Of a stretch of DNA of 35,587 bases, positions 21,412 through 29,200 are shown piece after piece. How positions within the stretch are numbered: the stretch's first letter is position 1; the number at the start of each line of letters is the position of its first letter. The translations under genes were made by a program, and so were the position numbers. Origin of the DNA: a virus; IMG/VR virus record IMGVR_UViG_3300046524_000608, positions 1-35,587 of that record. One strand, given 5' to 3'. The notes under the pieces are model-generated. The model did no database searches, was not told the DNA's origin, and saw nothing but the letters and a program-made list of their open reading frames with translations.

Positions 21412-21645
21412 ATGAAACTGATCGTGATCACCGCATTCAGCTGGGCGCACCGCGGCGTCGACATCCAGGCATACGCCAAGGGCGACGAAATCGAGACCGA
21501 AGACCAAGACCTGATCGACGTTTCGACCCGCGAAGGCTGGGCCAGCGCGGCCGGCGAGGCCAACGGCGAGCAGGACGAGCCGGCCGGCGAGCTGTCGGGG
21601 ACGGCGACGGCCGCGGCACCGCGTGCTGGCCGCGCCAAGAAGTAA
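21412..21645 (+). CDS. Small head-region hypothetical protein
   Basis: A 77-residue protein with a folded N-terminal beta part (M-K-L-I-V-I-T-A-F) and an acidic then Ala/Gly-rich tail ending in K-K. CTGGAG lies upstream of the ATG. It sits between capsid and connector genes, so a minor head or decoration role is possible; no family was recognised. Confidence 0.65.
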   Translation: MKLIVITAFSWAHRGVDIQAYAKGDEIETEDQDLIDVSTREGWASAAGEANGEQDEPAGELSGTATAAAPRAGRAKK

Positions 21646-21649
21646 GCCG

Positions 21650-21829
21650 ATGCGCACCGACATCGCCGCCCAGCTCGCGAACGTGCGCGCCGCGGCGGCG
21701 CTGCCGGGCGCTCGCTTCGTCACCGTTCGCGGCCCGGACGGCGCGGTGACGCTTTCCACGAAGGACATCGTCGGCAAGCCCGACAACGAGCTGCTAGTGG
21801 TCATCGCCGAGCGGCTCGCCGAACAATGA
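21650..21829 (+). CDS. Small hypothetical protein in the head-connector region
   Basis: A 59-residue protein: a helical start, then a beta hairpin (A-R-F-V-T-V-R-G-P-D-G) and a closing helix. The ATG at 21650, four bases after the previous stop, is chosen over an upstream in-frame TTG. It lies 10 bases before the connector gene. Function unknown. Confidence 0.6.
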   Translation: MRTDIAAQLANVRAAAALPGARFVTVRGPDGAVTLSTKDIVGKPDNELLVVIAERLAEQ

Positions 21830-21839
21830 AAGGTAGCCG

Positions 21840-22379
21840 ATGAGCGAACGACTGATTGCTCCGCCAGCGGCGCTGGCCCTGTCGCTGGACGCAGCGCGCC
21901 GGGCCGCGCGTGCGAGCGGTACCGCGCTGGACGCCGAACTCACCGACAAGGTGCAGGGCATCGCCGAGGACGCCGAGCACGCCACCGGCCGAGCCTTCAT
22001 CACGCAGACCTGGGAGCTGGCCATGGCCGCCTTCCCAGAGGCGATCCGGCTGCCGCACCCGCCGGTCGCGAGCGTCGTGCACGTGAAGTACTACGATGCC
22101 GCCGGCATACAACAGACCCTGAGCCCGCAGGACTACCTGGTCGACGCGAAAAGCGAGCCGGGTTGGATCCTGCCGGCGCCGGGTAAGACCTGGCCACCGA
22201 CCGCCGCGCGCGCCAACGCCGTCGAGGTGCAGTACGTGTGCGGCTACGGGCCCGACTCCACGAGCGTGCCCGGCGCGATCCGCGAGTACATCGCCGGCAT
22301 GCTGGAGAACCACTACTACCCGAATCCGAATGCAGAGTACCTTTGCCGCAAGCTCGACCGCTACTGGGTGCCGGGATGA
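21840..22379 (+). CDS. Head-tail connector (gp6/gp8-like)
   Basis: A 179-residue helical connector protein. It shows the family pattern of an early helix of aspartate/alanine repeats, A-T-G-R-A-F-I-T-Q-T-W, then F-P-x-A-I-R-L-P-H-P-P-V-A-S-V and the late Y-V-C-G-Y-G, P-G-A-I-R-E-Y segment. It would bind below the portal ring. It overlaps the next gene as ATGA. Confidence 0.85.
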   Translation: MSERLIAPPAALALSLDAARRAARASGTALDAELTDKVQGIAEDAEHATGRAFITQTWELAMAAFPEAIRLPHPPVASVVHVKYYDAAGIQQTLSPQDYLVDAKSEPGWILPAPGKTWPPTAARANAVEVQYVCGYGPDSTSVPGAIREYIAGMLENHYYPNPNAEYLCRKLDRYWVPG

Positions 22380-22723
22380 CGGCGCCGTTCCGACTGGACG
22401 AGCAGGTGACGATCGAGCAGCGCACGGTCGCGCGGGATCCCGACTACGGGACCGAGACCGAAAGCTGGCAGGTCGTCGCCGACAAGGTGTGGTGCAACGC
22501 CCAGGACCAGCTGCCGAGCCGCGGCGAATCGACGGCAAACGGCGCCGTCACTTCGCTGACGCGCACGCGGCTACGCATCCAGGTGGACGACCGGATCACC
22601 ACGGCCATGCGCGCCACACTGCACAGCAAGGACGACCGCGTCATGCAGATCGTCGCCGGGCCCGCGCTGCTAGACGATCGCAGGCACATCGAATTCATGC
22701 TGGAGGGGTATGGCCGCCAATGA
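22376..22723 (+). CDS. Head closure / head-tail adaptor protein
   Basis: A 115-residue beta-rich protein of the phage head-tail joining class (SPP1 gp16-like): F-R-L-D-E-Q-V-T-I-E-Q-R-T, W-Q-V-V-A-D-K-V-W-C-N-A, and the late R-H-I-E-F-M-L-E. The ATG at 22376 overlaps the connector stop as ATGA. A longer frame upstream is a shadow. Confidence 0.82.
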   Translation: MTAPFRLDEQVTIEQRTVARDPDYGTETESWQVVADKVWCNAQDQLPSRGESTANGAVTSLTRTRLRIQVDDRITTAMRATLHSKDDRVMQIVAGPALLDDRRHIEFMLEGYGRQ

Positions 22724-23198
22724 GGAAACCATCGTCGGCGGGCGCGCGCTCGACGACTTCCTGCAGCAGCTGCCGGTGAAGGTCGAGCGCAACATCATGC
22801 GCGCGGCCATGCGCGCCGGAGCCAACGAATTCAAAAAGGCAGCGCAGGACGCCGCGCCCGTCGACGACGGCGACCTTCGCGCCAGCATCCGGGTCACGAC
22901 CAGGTCGAAAAAGGGCACCGTGTACGCCTCGGTGAAGGCCGGCGGGAAGAAGGCGCCGCACTGGCACTGGGTCGAATTCGGCACCGCCGCCCACAAGATC
23001 AGGGCGACACCGCAGCACGCCCTGGAGGTCAACGGCAAGACGCTGCGGGAGGTGGACCATCCTGGTGCCCGGGCCCAGCCGTTCATGCGCCCGACGTTCG
23101 ATGCGCATGCCGCGGCGGCTATCGCTGCCACGGCGGTCAAGATCCGGCAGCGCCTGACGAAGGAAGGGATCAACGTTCCAGCACCGGAGGAATCATGA
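22710..23198 (+). CDS. HK97 gp10-family tail protein
   Basis: A 162-residue protein of the HK97-gp10 tail-completion family: A-M-R-A-G-A-N-E-F-K-K-A-A-Q-D-A-A-P-V-D-D-G-D-L-R-A-S-I, then the H-W-H-W-V-E-F-G-T loop and P-F-M-R-P-T-F. It begins 14 bases inside the previous gene and overlaps the next by four bases. Confidence 0.88.
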   Translation: MAANEETIVGGRALDDFLQQLPVKVERNIMRAAMRAGANEFKKAAQDAAPVDDGDLRASIRVTTRSKKGTVYASVKAGGKKAPHWHWVEFGTAAHKIRATPQHALEVNGKTLREVDHPGARAQPFMRPTFDAHAAAAIAATAVKIRQRLTKEGINVPAPEES

Positions 23199-23596
23199 GC
23201 GTGAAGGTCATCCGCGCGTTGCTCGTCGGCGCTGCCGCAGTCACCGCGAAGGTGCCGGCGGCCCAGATCGCTGCCGGCGTCGTGAAGGAGGGCACGCCGC
23301 TGCCGGCGTACGGCCTGACGGAGATCGGCCTGGTACCGGTCGGCGCAATTGATGGCCAGGCCGAGTACTCGGTCGTGACCAGCCGCGTGCAGGTAACGGC
23401 GATGGCGAAGAGCTACCCCGAGGTGAAGGAGCTGCTCGACCTGGCGCGCCGGGCCTGCAATTTCCAGCGCGGCCGAATCGCAGGCCTCGACGTCGTGAGC
23501 GTCGTGCGCGCCACCGTCGGGCCCGACCTCGAGGATGACGCCGGCCAGCACTTCCAGAGCATCGATTTCATGGTCACGTACCACGAGCAGAATTAG
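23195..23596 (+). CDS. Tail terminator-like protein (DUF3168)
   Basis: A 133-residue protein of the DUF3168 type, which acts at the head-proximal end of the tail tube. It has an N-terminal helix, a central strand S-R-V-Q-V-T-A-M-A, the S-Y-P-E-V-K-E-L-L-D-L-A-R-R-A helix and the late F-Q-S-I-D-F-M-V-T-Y. It overlaps the gp10-like gene as ATGA. Confidence 0.82.
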   Translation: MSVKVIRALLVGAAAVTAKVPAAQIAAGVVKEGTPLPAYGLTEIGLVPVGAIDGQAEYSVVTSRVQVTAMAKSYPEVKELLDLARRACNFQRGRIAGLDVVSVVRATVGPDLEDDAGQHFQSIDFMVTYHEQN

Positions 23597-23618
23597 CCTG
23601 ACCAACATCACCAACCAG

Positions 23619-23649
23619 GCCCGCACAGCATCCGCTTGCGGGCTTTTTT
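23619..23649 (+). terminator. Intrinsic terminator before the tail-tube gene
   Basis: GCCCGCA and TGCGGGC pair across an 11-base loop and are followed by six T residues. It lies inside the late operon, so readthrough is needed to express the tail genes. Confidence 0.82.
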
Positions 23650-23667
23650 CATACCCGAAGGAGAAGC

Positions 23668-24879
23668 ATGGGAACCGCAAGCGGAGTATTCAAGCAGGTC
23701 ACCTATAAAGTGGAGACCACCTACGGCGCGCTGCCGACCGCCACCGCCGCGCAGGCGCTGCGCCGCGTCACGTCCGGCCTGGACCTGACCAAGGACACCT
23801 ACCAGTCGAACGAGATCCGGCCCGACTTCCAGTTGGCGGACTTCCGCCATGGCCTGCGCAAGGTTGGCGGCTCGATCAGCGGCGAGCTGTCGGCCAAGAC
23901 CTGGGGCGACTTCATCGCGGCCGCGCTCAAGAAGGATTTCGTTGCCGGCGTGTCCGTCACCGGTGCATCGATCACGATCGGCGGCACCGCCGGCGCCTGG
24001 ACCATCACCCGCGCTGCCGGCTCCTGGCTGGCCGACGGCGTCAAGATCGGTGATGTGATCCGCCTGACCGCCGGTGCCTTCAACGCCGCCAACCTGAACA
24101 AGAATATCCAGGTGACCGCCGTTACCGCGCTCGCGCTGACCGGCATCGTCCTGAATGGCTCGGCGCTGGTGGGTGAGGGACCGATCGCGACCGCGACTAC
24201 GACCGTCATCGGCAAGAAGACTCTCACCCCGCAGACCGGCCACACGGACAAGTCGTTCTCGATCGAGCACTGGCACCCGGACGTCCCGGCCAGCGAGGTC
24301 TACAGCGGATGCAAGGTGTCGAAGATCTCCTTCACGCTGCCAGCGACCGGCATGGCGACCGTGGCCGTCGAGTTTGTCGGCAAGGATGCGACCGCAAGCG
24401 CCTCGCAGTACTTCACCAGTCCGACCCCGGTGACAGTCACCGGCACCATGGCGGCCGTGAACGGCGTGGTCAAGGTCGGCTCGGCGACCGGCGGCACTAT
24501 CACCAGCGCGAGCATCGAGATCTCGTGCGGCCAGGCCAGCGAGCCGGGCATCGGCTCGAACACCGCCGACCAGGTCGCCACCGGCCGCGTCATCGTGACC
24601 GGCCAGATCACGGCGAAGTTCGACTCGACGGCGTTGCGCGATGCGTTCTACACCGAGACCGAGACCAGCGCCTATCTGGCGTTCACGGCGGACAACACCC
24701 CTGCATCCGACTTCATCGCCTTTGCCCTGAACCGCATTAAGGTCAACGGCGCGGCCAAGGACGACGGCGAGAAGATCCTGATCCAGACGATCCCGTTCCA
24801 GGCGCTGCTGAACACCGACGGCGGCGCCGGCCAGCCGGAAGACCTGACCACCCTCGCAGTGCAAGACAGCGCTGTCTAA
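23668..24879 (+). CDS. Major tail tube protein
   Basis: A 403-residue beta-rich protein typical of siphophage tail tubes. It has the S-G-L-D-L-T-K-D-T-Y-Q-S-N-E-I-R-P-D entry, repeated Thr/Ala/Gly-rich strands in the middle (about 95-210), and a late F-T-A-D-N-T-P-A-S-D-F-I-A-F-A-L region. It is longer than minimal tube proteins, so an inserted or additional domain is likely. AAGGAG lies just before the ATG. Confidence 0.87.
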   Translation: MGTASGVFKQVTYKVETTYGALPTATAAQALRRVTSGLDLTKDTYQSNEIRPDFQLADFRHGLRKVGGSISGELSAKTWGDFIAAALKKDFVAGVSVTGASITIGGTAGAWTITRAAGSWLADGVKIGDVIRLTAGAFNAANLNKNIQVTAVTALALTGIVLNGSALVGEGPIATATTTVIGKKTLTPQTGHTDKSFSIEHWHPDVPASEVYSGCKVSKISFTLPATGMATVAVEFVGKDATASASQYFTSPTPVTVTGTMAAVNGVVKVGSATGGTITSASIEISCGQASEPGIGSNTADQVATGRVIVTGQITAKFDSTALRDAFYTETETSAYLAFTADNTPASDFIAFALNRIKVNGAAKDDGEKILIQTIPFQALLNTDGGAGQPEDLTTLAVQDSAV

Positions 24880-24987
24880 CCCTTTCGCCGCGCCAGCGGC
24901 AACCAGGCACCGACCGGCTGCCGTCGCCTTTCGCGGACGCGGCGGCTGGCACGGGCATTTTCCTACCTCTCCGCGAAAAAGAAAACC

Positions 24988-25440
24988 ATGAACGTGAACA
25001 CCGCACAACCCTCCGACCTGCTGACCAAATTGGTGGCCAACCTCGACATTGACGCCTTCGACGACGTCTACAGCGGCAAGCTGGTCCTGGTGAACCCGAA
25101 GACCAAGGAGCCGACCAGCACCTACATCGAGCTGGCCAGCCCCGAGCACGAGTCGCGTAAGCGCATCGACCTGACGCGCACCCGCAAGCTGCGCGCCGAG
25201 TTCGCCGCCACCGGCAAGATGCCCTCGAGCGATCCGCTGGAGGATATCGAGGACGAAACCGACTACCTGGTGGCGTCGGTGCTGGGCTGGAACGTCGTGC
25301 GCGGCGGCCAGTCGGTCGAGTGCACGCCGGCCAACGTGCGCGCGCTGCTGACCGACCCGACCAAGCAGTGGCTTCGCGCCCAGGTACGCACCGGCATCCA
25401 CAAGACCGAGCTTTTTATCGCCGACTCCGCGAAAGCCTGA
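24988..25440 (+). CDS. Tail assembly chaperone (G-type)
   Basis: A 150-residue chaperone for tape-measure assembly. It shows the family pattern of an N-terminal beta part, L-A-S-P-E-H-E-S-R-K-R-I-D, and an acidic D-P-L-E-D-I-E-D-E-T-D-Y segment with W-N-V-V near the end. It follows the tube gene and is followed by a frame open in -1, the classic G/GT arrangement. Confidence 0.82.
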   Translation: MNVNTAQPSDLLTKLVANLDIDAFDDVYSGKLVLVNPKTKEPTSTYIELASPEHESRKRIDLTRTRKLRAEFAATGKMPSSDPLEDIEDETDYLVASVLGWNVVRGGQSVECTPANVRALLTDPTKQWLRAQVRTGIHKTELFIADSAKA

Positions 25441-25766
25441 CGGAGTGCTGCCGCGCCGAGTACGAACTATCGGAGCGGCAGGGTGACGGCGCCACGCTGC
25501 GCACGCACCTGCAGCGCGCCGCCAGGAACACTGGCGCGTCCGACCCGCGGCTGAACATCCCTTGGCCCCGGGCCGCCCGCCCGATCTGGGAGGCGTTCCG
25601 GGGGATCGGGCGCTCGATCACGGCGAACGGCCCCGGGCCGATCCAGCCGGAGAACATCCTGGCCTACCAGCAGCTGCACGGCGTGCGGTTCACGCCATGG
25701 GAGCTGGACGTGATCGACGCGTTCGATGCGGTGGCGCTGGCGGCATTGGCGAAGAGAACAGACTGA
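25416..25766 (+). CDS. -1 frame extension of the tail chaperone (GT-type)
   Basis: An open frame of 116 codons, overlapping the end of the G-type gene and lacking any ATG, GTG or TTG start near the junction. Its W-E-A-F-R-G-I-G-R and G-V-R-F-T-P-W-E-L-D-V-I-D-A-F-D-A-V segments are typical of tail-assembly proteins that follow G. A -1 slip on the T-run CTTTTTA at 25411-25417 would give a fusion of about 259 residues. A CTG at 25437, overlapping the G stop, is a less likely independent start. Confidence 0.68.
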   Translation, partial: YRRLRESLTECCRAEYELSERQGDGATLRTHLQRAARNTGASDPRLNIPWPRAARPIWEAFRGIGRSITANGPGPIQPENILAYQQLHGVRFTPWELDVIDAFDAVALAALAKRTD

Positions 25767-25777
25767 AAGTGATAGGT

Positions 25778-25805
25778 TTGACAACCACTTGCTTTCGTGT
25801 AATAT
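25778..25805 (+). promoter_or_regulatory. Promoter of the late-region moron
   Basis: A consensus -35 TTGACA (25778-25783) is followed after 16 bases by TAATAT (25800-25805). It lies between the tail chaperone and the next small gene, where late genes normally need no promoter. Confidence 0.66.
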
Positions 25806-25829
25806 CCGCCATCTTTGATGGAGAGAGAG

Positions 25830-26117
25830 ATGGACCGATACTACTTGCTGATGCTGGGCGCTGCTGCATTGCCGGCAGTCTGGGTCTTGGTTACCTGGTT
25901 GGAAGCACATGCGTTCAGGCGCAAGCTGTACGGTTTGGGTCATTTGTCCGGGCGTTCCAAGGACGAGATTATCGTCGCGATCGGGATGCCGAGCAGCTTT
26001 TCGAAAATCGATGTGGACAAGGAACTGTTGCAATGGCAGCGGCCCGGCTATCACATCGCCCTGATGTTCGAGGGCGGCGTTTGCCAAGGTGCGACGCATG
26101 AATACAAGGCGTATTGA
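25830..26117 (+). CDS. Membrane-anchored BamE-like small protein, moron
   Basis: A 95-residue protein with one N-terminal membrane segment (about 5-25) and a soluble domain. The pattern G-R-S-K-D-E-I-I-V-A-I-G-M-P-S, then L-L-Q-W and H-I-A-L-M-F-E-G-G, recalls the SmpA/OmlA (BamE) fold, a weak resemblance. The ATG at 25830 follows GGAGAG; in-frame starts lie upstream at 25818 (ATG) and 25815 (TTG). It has its own promoter upstream and two terminators downstream, and is AT-richer than the tail genes. Expression in lysogens is predicted. Confidence 0.7.
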   Translation: MDRYYLLMLGAAALPAVWVLVTWLEAHAFRRKLYGLGHLSGRSKDEIIVAIGMPSSFSKIDVDKELLQWQRPGYHIALMFEGGVCQGATHEYKAY

Positions 26118-26135
26118 TCGCCTGTAAGGGACTGG

Positions 26136-26161
26136 AGGCCGGCGATATGCCGGCCTTTTCG
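26136..26161 (+). terminator. First terminator behind the moron
   Basis: AGGCCGGC-GATAT-GCCGGCCTTTT: a strong stem with a five-base loop and a short T-run, 18 bases after the moron stop. Confidence 0.82.
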
Positions 26162-26166
26162 TTTGT

Positions 26167-26189
26167 AGCCGCCTCCGGGCGGCTTTTTT
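26167..26189 (+). terminator. Second terminator before the tape-measure gene
   Basis: AGCCGCC-TCCG-GGCGGCT followed by a T-run. Together with the preceding hairpin it forms a tandem terminator directly ahead of the tape-measure gene. Confidence 0.85.
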
Positions 26190-26202
26190 ATTGAGGAATC
26201 GG

Positions 26203-29200
26203 ATGATCATCGGGGACATGGAAATCCGGCTGCGTGCCGACATCGCGCGCCTGCAGCGCGACATGGACGACGCCCGCCGCGTGGTCGGCGGCGCCATGGA
26301 CGGCATCGCGCGCGCGGCCTCGCTGGCCAAGGGCGCACTGGCGGGTATCGCGGCCGGCCTGTCCCTCGGCGCCCTGGCCCACCAGGTGATCGACGCGCAG
26401 CGCGAGTTCGACAAGCTCAACGCCTCCCTGATCACCGCAACCGGATCGACGGCGAACGCGGCCGGCGCCTTCAAGGCCCTGCAGGCCTTTGCCGCGACTA
26501 CCCCGTACAGCGTGGCCGAGGCGACCGAAGCATTCATCAAGATGCGCAACCTCGGCCTGGACCCGTCCGAGAAGGCGCTGCGCTCTTACGGCAACACGGC
26601 GGCGGCCATGGGAAAGGGCCTCAACCAGATGGTGGAAGCCGTCGCCGATGCCGCCACCGGCGAGTTCGAACGCCTGAAGGAATTCGGCATCACTGCCAAG
26701 CAGAACGGCGATCGTGTGGCGCTGACCTTCAAGGGCATGACGTCGCTGATCGGCAACAACGCGTCCGAGATCCAAGGTTATTTGCGCAAGCTGGGCGAGA
26801 CGGACTTCGCCGGCGCGATGGACCGCCGTGCCGACACGCTCGACGGCGCGATCAGCAACCTGAAGGATGCCTGGGACGGTCTGCTGCTGAAGGTGTCGCA
26901 GTCCGGCTTGGGCGACGCCGCGCGCGGTGCGGTCGCGAAGCTCTCCGACGTGCTTGGCTCGCTGGGCGACCGGGTCGGCCAGCTTTCGGGCGCTCTCACG
27001 ACCGGCGCCAAGGTCGGCGCCGCGTACATCGGGGTTTTCGTCGTCGCGCCGGCCGCCTTCAGCGCGGCGGCTACCGCGATCGGTACCCTGCAGGTCCAGC
27101 TCGCGCTCGCGCGCATGGAAATGGCGAGCGGCGCGTCGGCGGCGAGCCTGTTCTCGGTAGGCTTGGGCGGCGTCACGGTTTCCGCACAGCTGGCGGCCGG
27201 CGCCCTGGGCAAGCTGAAGGTCGCCGCCGGCGTGCTGTTCGCTGCGTTCGCAGGCTGGGAAATCGGCACTTACCTCAGCGAGAATTTCGTCGAGGCGCGC
27301 GTGGCTGGCCTCGCGTTCGTTGGCGCTACGCTCAAGGGATGGGAGAGCGTGAAGTACGGCGCCCAGATGGCGTGGGAGGCGATCGGCTTTGCCTGGGACA
27401 AGACCATCGGCACCATGAAGGAAGGCTTCGCAACCTTCCTGTCCGGCGTCGCCTCCGGCCTGAGCCTGGTGGGCGCGAAGGACACGTCGAAGGATATCCA
27501 GGCGTATGCCGATCAGCTGCGCAGCGCGGCCGCCGCACAGGGCACGTTCGCCGAGCGCACCGCAGGGATGACGGCAGCCCACAAGGCCGCGATGGACCAG
27601 ATCGACGACAACATCGTCGAATTGGTGCATTACGAAATGACCACGAAGAAGGTGGCGGATACCGAGCTCGGCCAGTACCAGGTCCGGCTGAGCGCGGACG
27701 AAAAGCGCAAGAAGGCCAAGCTGGACATCCTCGAGATCGAGAATCGGCTGAACGGCGTCAACGGCCAGACAGCCGGCGAGCTGGCGAAGCTGAAGGTCGC
27801 GCTCGACGCTGGCGCCATCAGCCAGCAGGAATACGCGAAGTACACGGCCAAGATCAACAAAGAGGCGCGCGAGAACTCGACCGTCTACAAGGAAGCGGTG
27901 AAGCAGATCGACCTGCAGACCGAGGCGCTGAAGCGCCAGGCCGCCGCGCGCGCCTTCGACAACCAGCAGCTGCAGCTGCAGCTCGGCTTCCTGAACCGCA
28001 CCGGGCAGCTGAACGGCGAGGACTTCATCAACAAGGGTGCTGACGCCGACATCAAGGTGATGCGCGACCAGATTGAAATGCTGGAGAAGCAGAAGAAGCT
28101 GGAAGGTGAAAAGATCGACAACAAGAGCAAGGTGCTCGAGCTCAAGGGACAGATCGACCAGGCGAACAAGGACATCGACGCGCGCGAGCTGAAGCGCGAA
28201 AACGACCTTTTCGAACAAGAGCAGCAGCGCTACCGGCTGGCAGTGAACAACACGGCCGACCTCATCGAAGCGGCGCAGGCCCAGGCGAAAGCCCAGCAGG
28301 ACCAGACCCGGGAGCAGCAGGATTACATTGATGCCCTTGGCATGACCGGCATGCAGCTTGCGGAGTTGACAGCCGCCCGGTTGCGTGACCAGGCCGCGCA
28401 GCTCGACAGGAAGGCCGAAATTGCGATAATCGAGGAACAAACCGCCTCCTATCGCGCGCAGGCGGAAGAGCTGCGCAAGCAGGCCGGTCTCGCCGTCAGC
28501 GCCGAGCGGCTGAAGGAGCAGCAGGAGTTCTGGGGCGATGTCGAGCGCACCGCCCACGACACCTTCGTGTCGATCGCGGACGGCGGCAAGGACGCGTTCA
28601 CGCGGCTGAAAGAGTCGGCGAAGAACATCTTCTTCGAGTGGCTGTACCAGATGACGCTCAAGAAGTGGGTGATCAACATCGGTGCGGCAACGGACGGCGC
28701 CGGCGCGGTGGCGGGCCTGCAGACGGGATCGAGCGTGCTCACCCAGGGCGGCAGCATCTTGGGCGCCGCCTCTAACCTATACAGCACGCTCACCGGCGGC
28801 ATGACGGCAGCAGGCGGCCTCGGTACCGGCTTCATGGGTAGCCTGGCCGGCGGCCTGAATGGCGCCGGCATGGGTTCTGGGCTGACGTCGTCGCTGGGTC
28901 TCCAGATCGGCGGCAGCATCGCCGACGTGGTCGGGCCCTCGATCGCTGGCGCGATGTCGACCGGCCTGGGCGCCATCGCCACCGCGCTGCCGTGGGTGGG
29001 CGGCGCGCTGGCGGTGGCCGGCCTGGCCAAGGCAGCGTTCGGCCACGGCTCGCGCGAGTACACCAGCAGCACGCTGTCCGGATCGATCGGTGCCGATGGC
29101 TTCTCAGGCGCCGTCAACAATGCCTGGAAGGAGAAAGGCGGCTGGTTCAGCAGCGACCGCCATGGCGTCGATTCGAAAGCCGCGGATCCGGCGCTGGCCG

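Noticed and set aside
19878-21638. A 586-codon minus-strand frame opposite the capsid gene
   Set aside because: It is antisense to a clear HK97 capsid gene; its composition is the usual Arg/Ala/Gly-rich shadow of GC-rich coding DNA.
23608-25401. A 597-codon minus-strand frame opposite the tail-tube and chaperone genes
   Set aside because: Antisense to strongly supported tail genes, no start signal, no recognisable domain.
26188-28557. A 789-codon open frame on the minus strand opposite the tape-measure gene
   Set aside because: It mirrors GC-rich codon positions of the tape measure, has no phage-like domain or ribosome site, and lies wholly inside a well-supported gene.
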